Shown: positions 13,754 to 15,532 of the stretch, piece after piece
How positions within the stretch are numbered: the stretch's first letter is position 1
How the letters are laid out: each line of letters starts with the position of its first letter
Source: CAZVCJ01 sp964625745
GTDB taxonomy: Bacteria > Chloroflexota > Anaerolineae > VGOG01
NCBI GenBank assembly: GCA_964625745.1
Contig: CAZVCJ010000092.1
Span: forward strand, 1 to 15,532
Length of the DNA: 15,532 nt
Direction of reading: 5' to 3'
Made by a program: the position numbers and the translations under genes
The notes under the pieces: model-generated
The model's database searches: none
What the model was told of the DNA's origin: nothing
Seen by the model: the letters and a program-made list of their open reading frames with translations, nothing else

Positions 13754-14584
13754 TCACCATGCTGTCCACCCGCCGTCAATGACCAGGTTGGAGCCGGTCA
13801 TGTACGACGAGGCGTCGGATATTAGAAAGATGATCGCACCATTGTATTCATCCTCGCGCGCCATCCGCCCGAGGGGAACCCGTGTGCAGTAGCCCTTGAG
13901 GAACTCTTCATCTTGATTGTTGAAGACCCCACCGAAGGTGAGCGTGTTGACCCTTATGTTTTTGTCCGCCCAGTACGTGGCCAAGTAGCGGGTCAGGTTC
14001 AGAAGCGCGGACTTGGAAGCCGAATAGGCCACCGGCTTAAAGAAGGGCGCACCACCCGCGCAGCGGTATTCGTAGATGCGCTGATCGGGCGAGACGATCC
14101 CATAGATGGAGCAGATGTTGATGATCGAGCCACGGCCAGCGGTGGCCATCTGACCGCCCACCACCTGGCAACACAAAAAGATCCCCTTGACATTTACCTC
14201 CATGACTTTGTCCCAGGAGCTTTCAGGGTAAGTCTCAAAAGGCCCATTCTCTTCCGCCGGCGCATTGGGGGGCGAATCCAGCGCCGCGTTGTTGATCAGG
14301 GCGTGCGGCGCTCCCCACTTCGCATTGATCTGGCTCAAGCCAGCCTCAATCGAGTCTCGCCGCGTAATATCTACGGGCAAAAACAGCAAATCGCCTTCGG
14401 TGCGTCGTTCTCCGAACCTCTCAGCTACCCGGTGCTCATCAACCTGCACATCGAAGATGGCGACCCTGGCTCCCCGGTCTACCAGCGCCAGGCTGAACTG
14501 CCGACCCAGTTGCCCGAGTCCGCCGGTGATGATCACGACTTTGTCTCGCACACTGAAAAGATCATGAGCCATCTCGCCCATCAT
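13754..14584 (-). CDS. SDR-family oxidoreductase (PtmA-like sugar or nonulosonate dehydrogenase)
   Basis: A 276-aa protein. The ATG at 14584 overlaps the phosphatase stop as ATGA; a second ATG at 14581 has better spacing from AGGA and could be used. The classical SDR residues are all visible: TGGLGQLG (20-27, cofactor loop), Asp45 at the end of beta-2 (suggesting NAD rather than NADP), NNA (98-100), Ser159, Tyr187 and Lys191 of YSASK, and a C-terminal IDGGWTAW as in many family members. An insertion around 103-120 (PPNAPAEENGPFETYP) and the EYRCAGGAPFFKP stretch before the Tyr resemble PtmA-type oxidoreductases from flagellin glycosylation loci, as I remember them. It probably oxidises or reduces a hydroxyl or keto group of the sugar acid or its precursor. 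The exact step is not known. Confidence 0.88.
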   Translation of the reverse strand: MMGEMAHDLFSVRDKVVIITGGLGQLGRQFSLALVDRGARVAIFDVQVDEHRVAERFGERRTEGDLLFLPVDITRRDSIEAGLSQINAKWGAPHALINNAALDSPPNAPAEENGPFETYPESSWDKVMEVNVKGIFLCCQVVGGQMATAGRGSIINICSIYGIVSPDQRIYEYRCAGGAPFFKPVAYSASKSALLNLTRYLATYWADKNIRVNTLTFGGVFNNQDEEFLKGYCTRVPLGRMAREDEYNGAIIFLISDASSYMTGSNLVIDGGWTAW

Positions 14585-15138
14585 TCCTGTCGTTCCGACA
14601 TCAGCACACGCTCAAACAAATCGCAGATCTCACGCACGGCACCGTAACCACCAGATGTTTGTGTCTGATACCGGGCATAGGGTATCACGTCCGGATGGGC
14701 ATCCCGCACGACAATCGGCAGACCTACAGAAGTGAGGCAGGGCAGATCGTTAACATCGTTGCCAACAAAGGCTATCTGGGTCAAAGAGAGTCCCAGTTCC
14801 CTGGCAATACTTTCCAACACTACCTGTTTATCTTCACATCCTTGTACGCAGCGAATCCCTAACTTGCGGCTGCGCGCGGTGACAACGGGATTGGTTTCAG
14901 TGGAGATAATGACCGTTGCGATCCCGAGCCGTTCCAGTTTTCGGAGACCGAGGCCATCACCGCGAAAGCACCGCACCGCCTCGGAACCATCTTGAAAGAC
15001 GTATACCATATTATCGGTGAACACGCCATCAAAGTCAAAGGCCACCAGGCGAACGGTGCGAATATGCTCTTCAAGCAACGAAGCCGCAGAAAGCTTGTCC
15101 TGAGCGGGGTTGAAGGAACCAAAGTTCGGCAAGGTCAT
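14581..15138 (-). CDS. KdsC-like HAD phosphatase (ulosonate phosphatase)
   Basis: A 185-aa protein of the size normal for KdsC. HAD motif I is FDFDGVFTDN with nucleophile Asp35 and Asp37; motif II is the Ser79/Thr80 end of VIIST; motif III is Lys104; motif IV is VGNDVNDLPCL (125-135). The C-terminal GGYGAVREICD (163-173) is the conserved tail of KdsC and related sialic-acid-type phosphatases. By family knowledge these cleave Kdo-8-phosphate or nonulosonate-9-phosphate to the free acid before CMP activation. With a NeuA-type cytidylyltransferase nearby, a nonulosonate phosphate is the more likely substrate. The ATG at 15138 has only a weak purine run upstream, so an alternative start cannot be ruled out. 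It is coupled to the next gene by an ATGA overlap. Confidence 0.88.
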   Translation of the reverse strand: MTLPNFGSFNPAQDKLSAASLLEEHIRTVRLVAFDFDGVFTDNMVYVFQDGSEAVRCFRGDGLGLRKLERLGIATVIISTETNPVVTARSRKLGIRCVQGCEDKQVVLESIARELGLSLTQIAFVGNDVNDLPCLTSVGLPIVVRDAHPDVIPYARYQTQTSGGYGAVREICDLFERVLMSERQE

Positions 15139-15147
15139 CGGATGCTT

Positions 15148-15532
15148 TCACACCTGCCGTGCCCAGATGCGCACGCGCAGTTCCTCTCCAACCAATTCGA
15201 ACTCCGGCTCGCGTCCAGAGAGAGCGCGGGACAGGCGGATAATCAGGCGTGGCACGCCCGTGCCGATGGCGCTCATGTAGCCCAGTTGTGTGAGTAGCGT
15301 GGCGATGGTACGGTTTCGCTCCACATGTACGCCCAGCTTGATGTTATCCAACGTGACCGAGTTGGGCAGCCGTCCGGGGCTGCGCACTTCTATGCGCTCC
15401 CGAAACAGGAACAAACGAATTTGCGAACCGCTCAAGCTGTAATCGCGGTGCGCCACCGCGTTAATGACCGCTTCACCCAGAGCCTTGCGGTCGTACAGCA
15501 AGATATCCTCGCGTCCAAAGCCATGCTCGCGC
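15148..15532 (-). CDS. ATP-binding putative regulator, C-terminal part (HATPase_c_4 / RecG-like, AlbA-family)
   Basis: The frame is open from the stop at 15148 through the right window edge (128 codons), so the gene is cut at its 5' end. A TTG at 15501 is an internal codon, not the start, because the conserved-looking REHGFGREDILLYDR continues above it. The visible part contains EAVINAVAHRDYS (the N-box of the GHKL-type HATPase_c_4 domain), VRSPGRLP, RNRTIATLL and IGTGVPRL, all typical of proteins annotated as ATP-dependent DNA helicase-like or Schlafen AlbA_2 regulators. An N-terminal AlbA_2 DNA-binding domain is expected outside the window. A transcription-control or defence-type role is possible. 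It precedes the phosphatase by 9 nt but is probably not functionally part of the glycan pathway. Confidence 0.85.
   Translation of the reverse strand, partial: REHGFGREDILLYDRKALGEAVINAVAHRDYSLSGSQIRLFLFRERIEVRSPGRLPNSVTLDNIKLGVHVERNRTIATLLTQLGYMSAIGTGVPRLIIRLSRALSGREPEFELVGEELRVRIWARQV

Noticed and set aside
13754..13779. TTG start for the aldehyde dehydrogenase overlapping the SDR stop
   Set aside because: Downstream ATGs at 13749 and 13728 are better placed, and the extra residues are not family-like.
1..15532. CRISPR array, tRNA/rRNA gene, transposase or att site
   Set aside because: No regularly spaced repeats, structured RNA signature, transposase motif or terminal inverted repeats were seen on either strand.

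Overview
The window is a bacterial surface-glycan or exopolysaccharide biosynthesis locus. All thirteen convincing genes, plus one gene remnant, lie on the minus strand, so transcription runs from the right edge to the left. Gaps are short and several start/stop codons overlap, which suggests one long operon or a few nested ones. Ribosome binding sites are ordinary (AGGAGG-type before several genes). The host cannot be named from this sequence. The protein mix and the heptamer repeats would fit an environmental lineage such as Chloroflexota, but that is only an impression.

Right end (15532 to about 15148): the C-terminal part of an ATP-binding, RecG/AlbA-type putative regulator that runs off the window. 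It is probably not part of the glycan pathway.

Sugar-acid activation block (15138 to 11434): a KdsC-like HAD phosphatase, an SDR oxidoreductase, an aldehyde dehydrogenase and a NeuA/LegF-type CMP-ulosonate cytidylyltransferase. They are packed with a 4-nt overlap or gaps of 4-9 nt. The expected product is a CMP-activated nonulosonic (or related 2-keto) sugar acid. No NeuB-type synthase or NeuC-type epimerase is present in the window. Two short heptanucleotide repeat tracts sit at gene ends here.

Carbamoylation block (11193 to 6183): a 64-aa DUF5989-type membrane protein, a SxtJ-like membrane protein, a visibly AT-richer zinc-ribbon methyltransferase, a 19-codon tail of a second DUF5989 gene, a NodU/TobZ/SxtI-family O-carbamoyltransferase, and a membrane-anchored SGNH hydrolase. 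These gene types recall the sxtI-sxtJ-sxtK-sxtL group of saxitoxin clusters, but the neighbours here are glycan genes and no core toxin gene is present. The methyltransferase and the DUF5989 tail look like the scar of an insertion or recombination.

Transfer and tailoring block (6080 to 1): a full-length transketolase, a GT-B-like putative glycosyltransferase, three consecutive class I methyltransferases, and the first 57 codons of a glycosyltransferase cut by the left edge. Together the genes suggest synthesis of a cell-surface glycan containing a CMP-activated acidic sugar, decorated by O-carbamoyl and methyl groups and possibly trimmed or acylated outside the membrane by the SGNH enzyme. 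The substrates are inferred, not shown.
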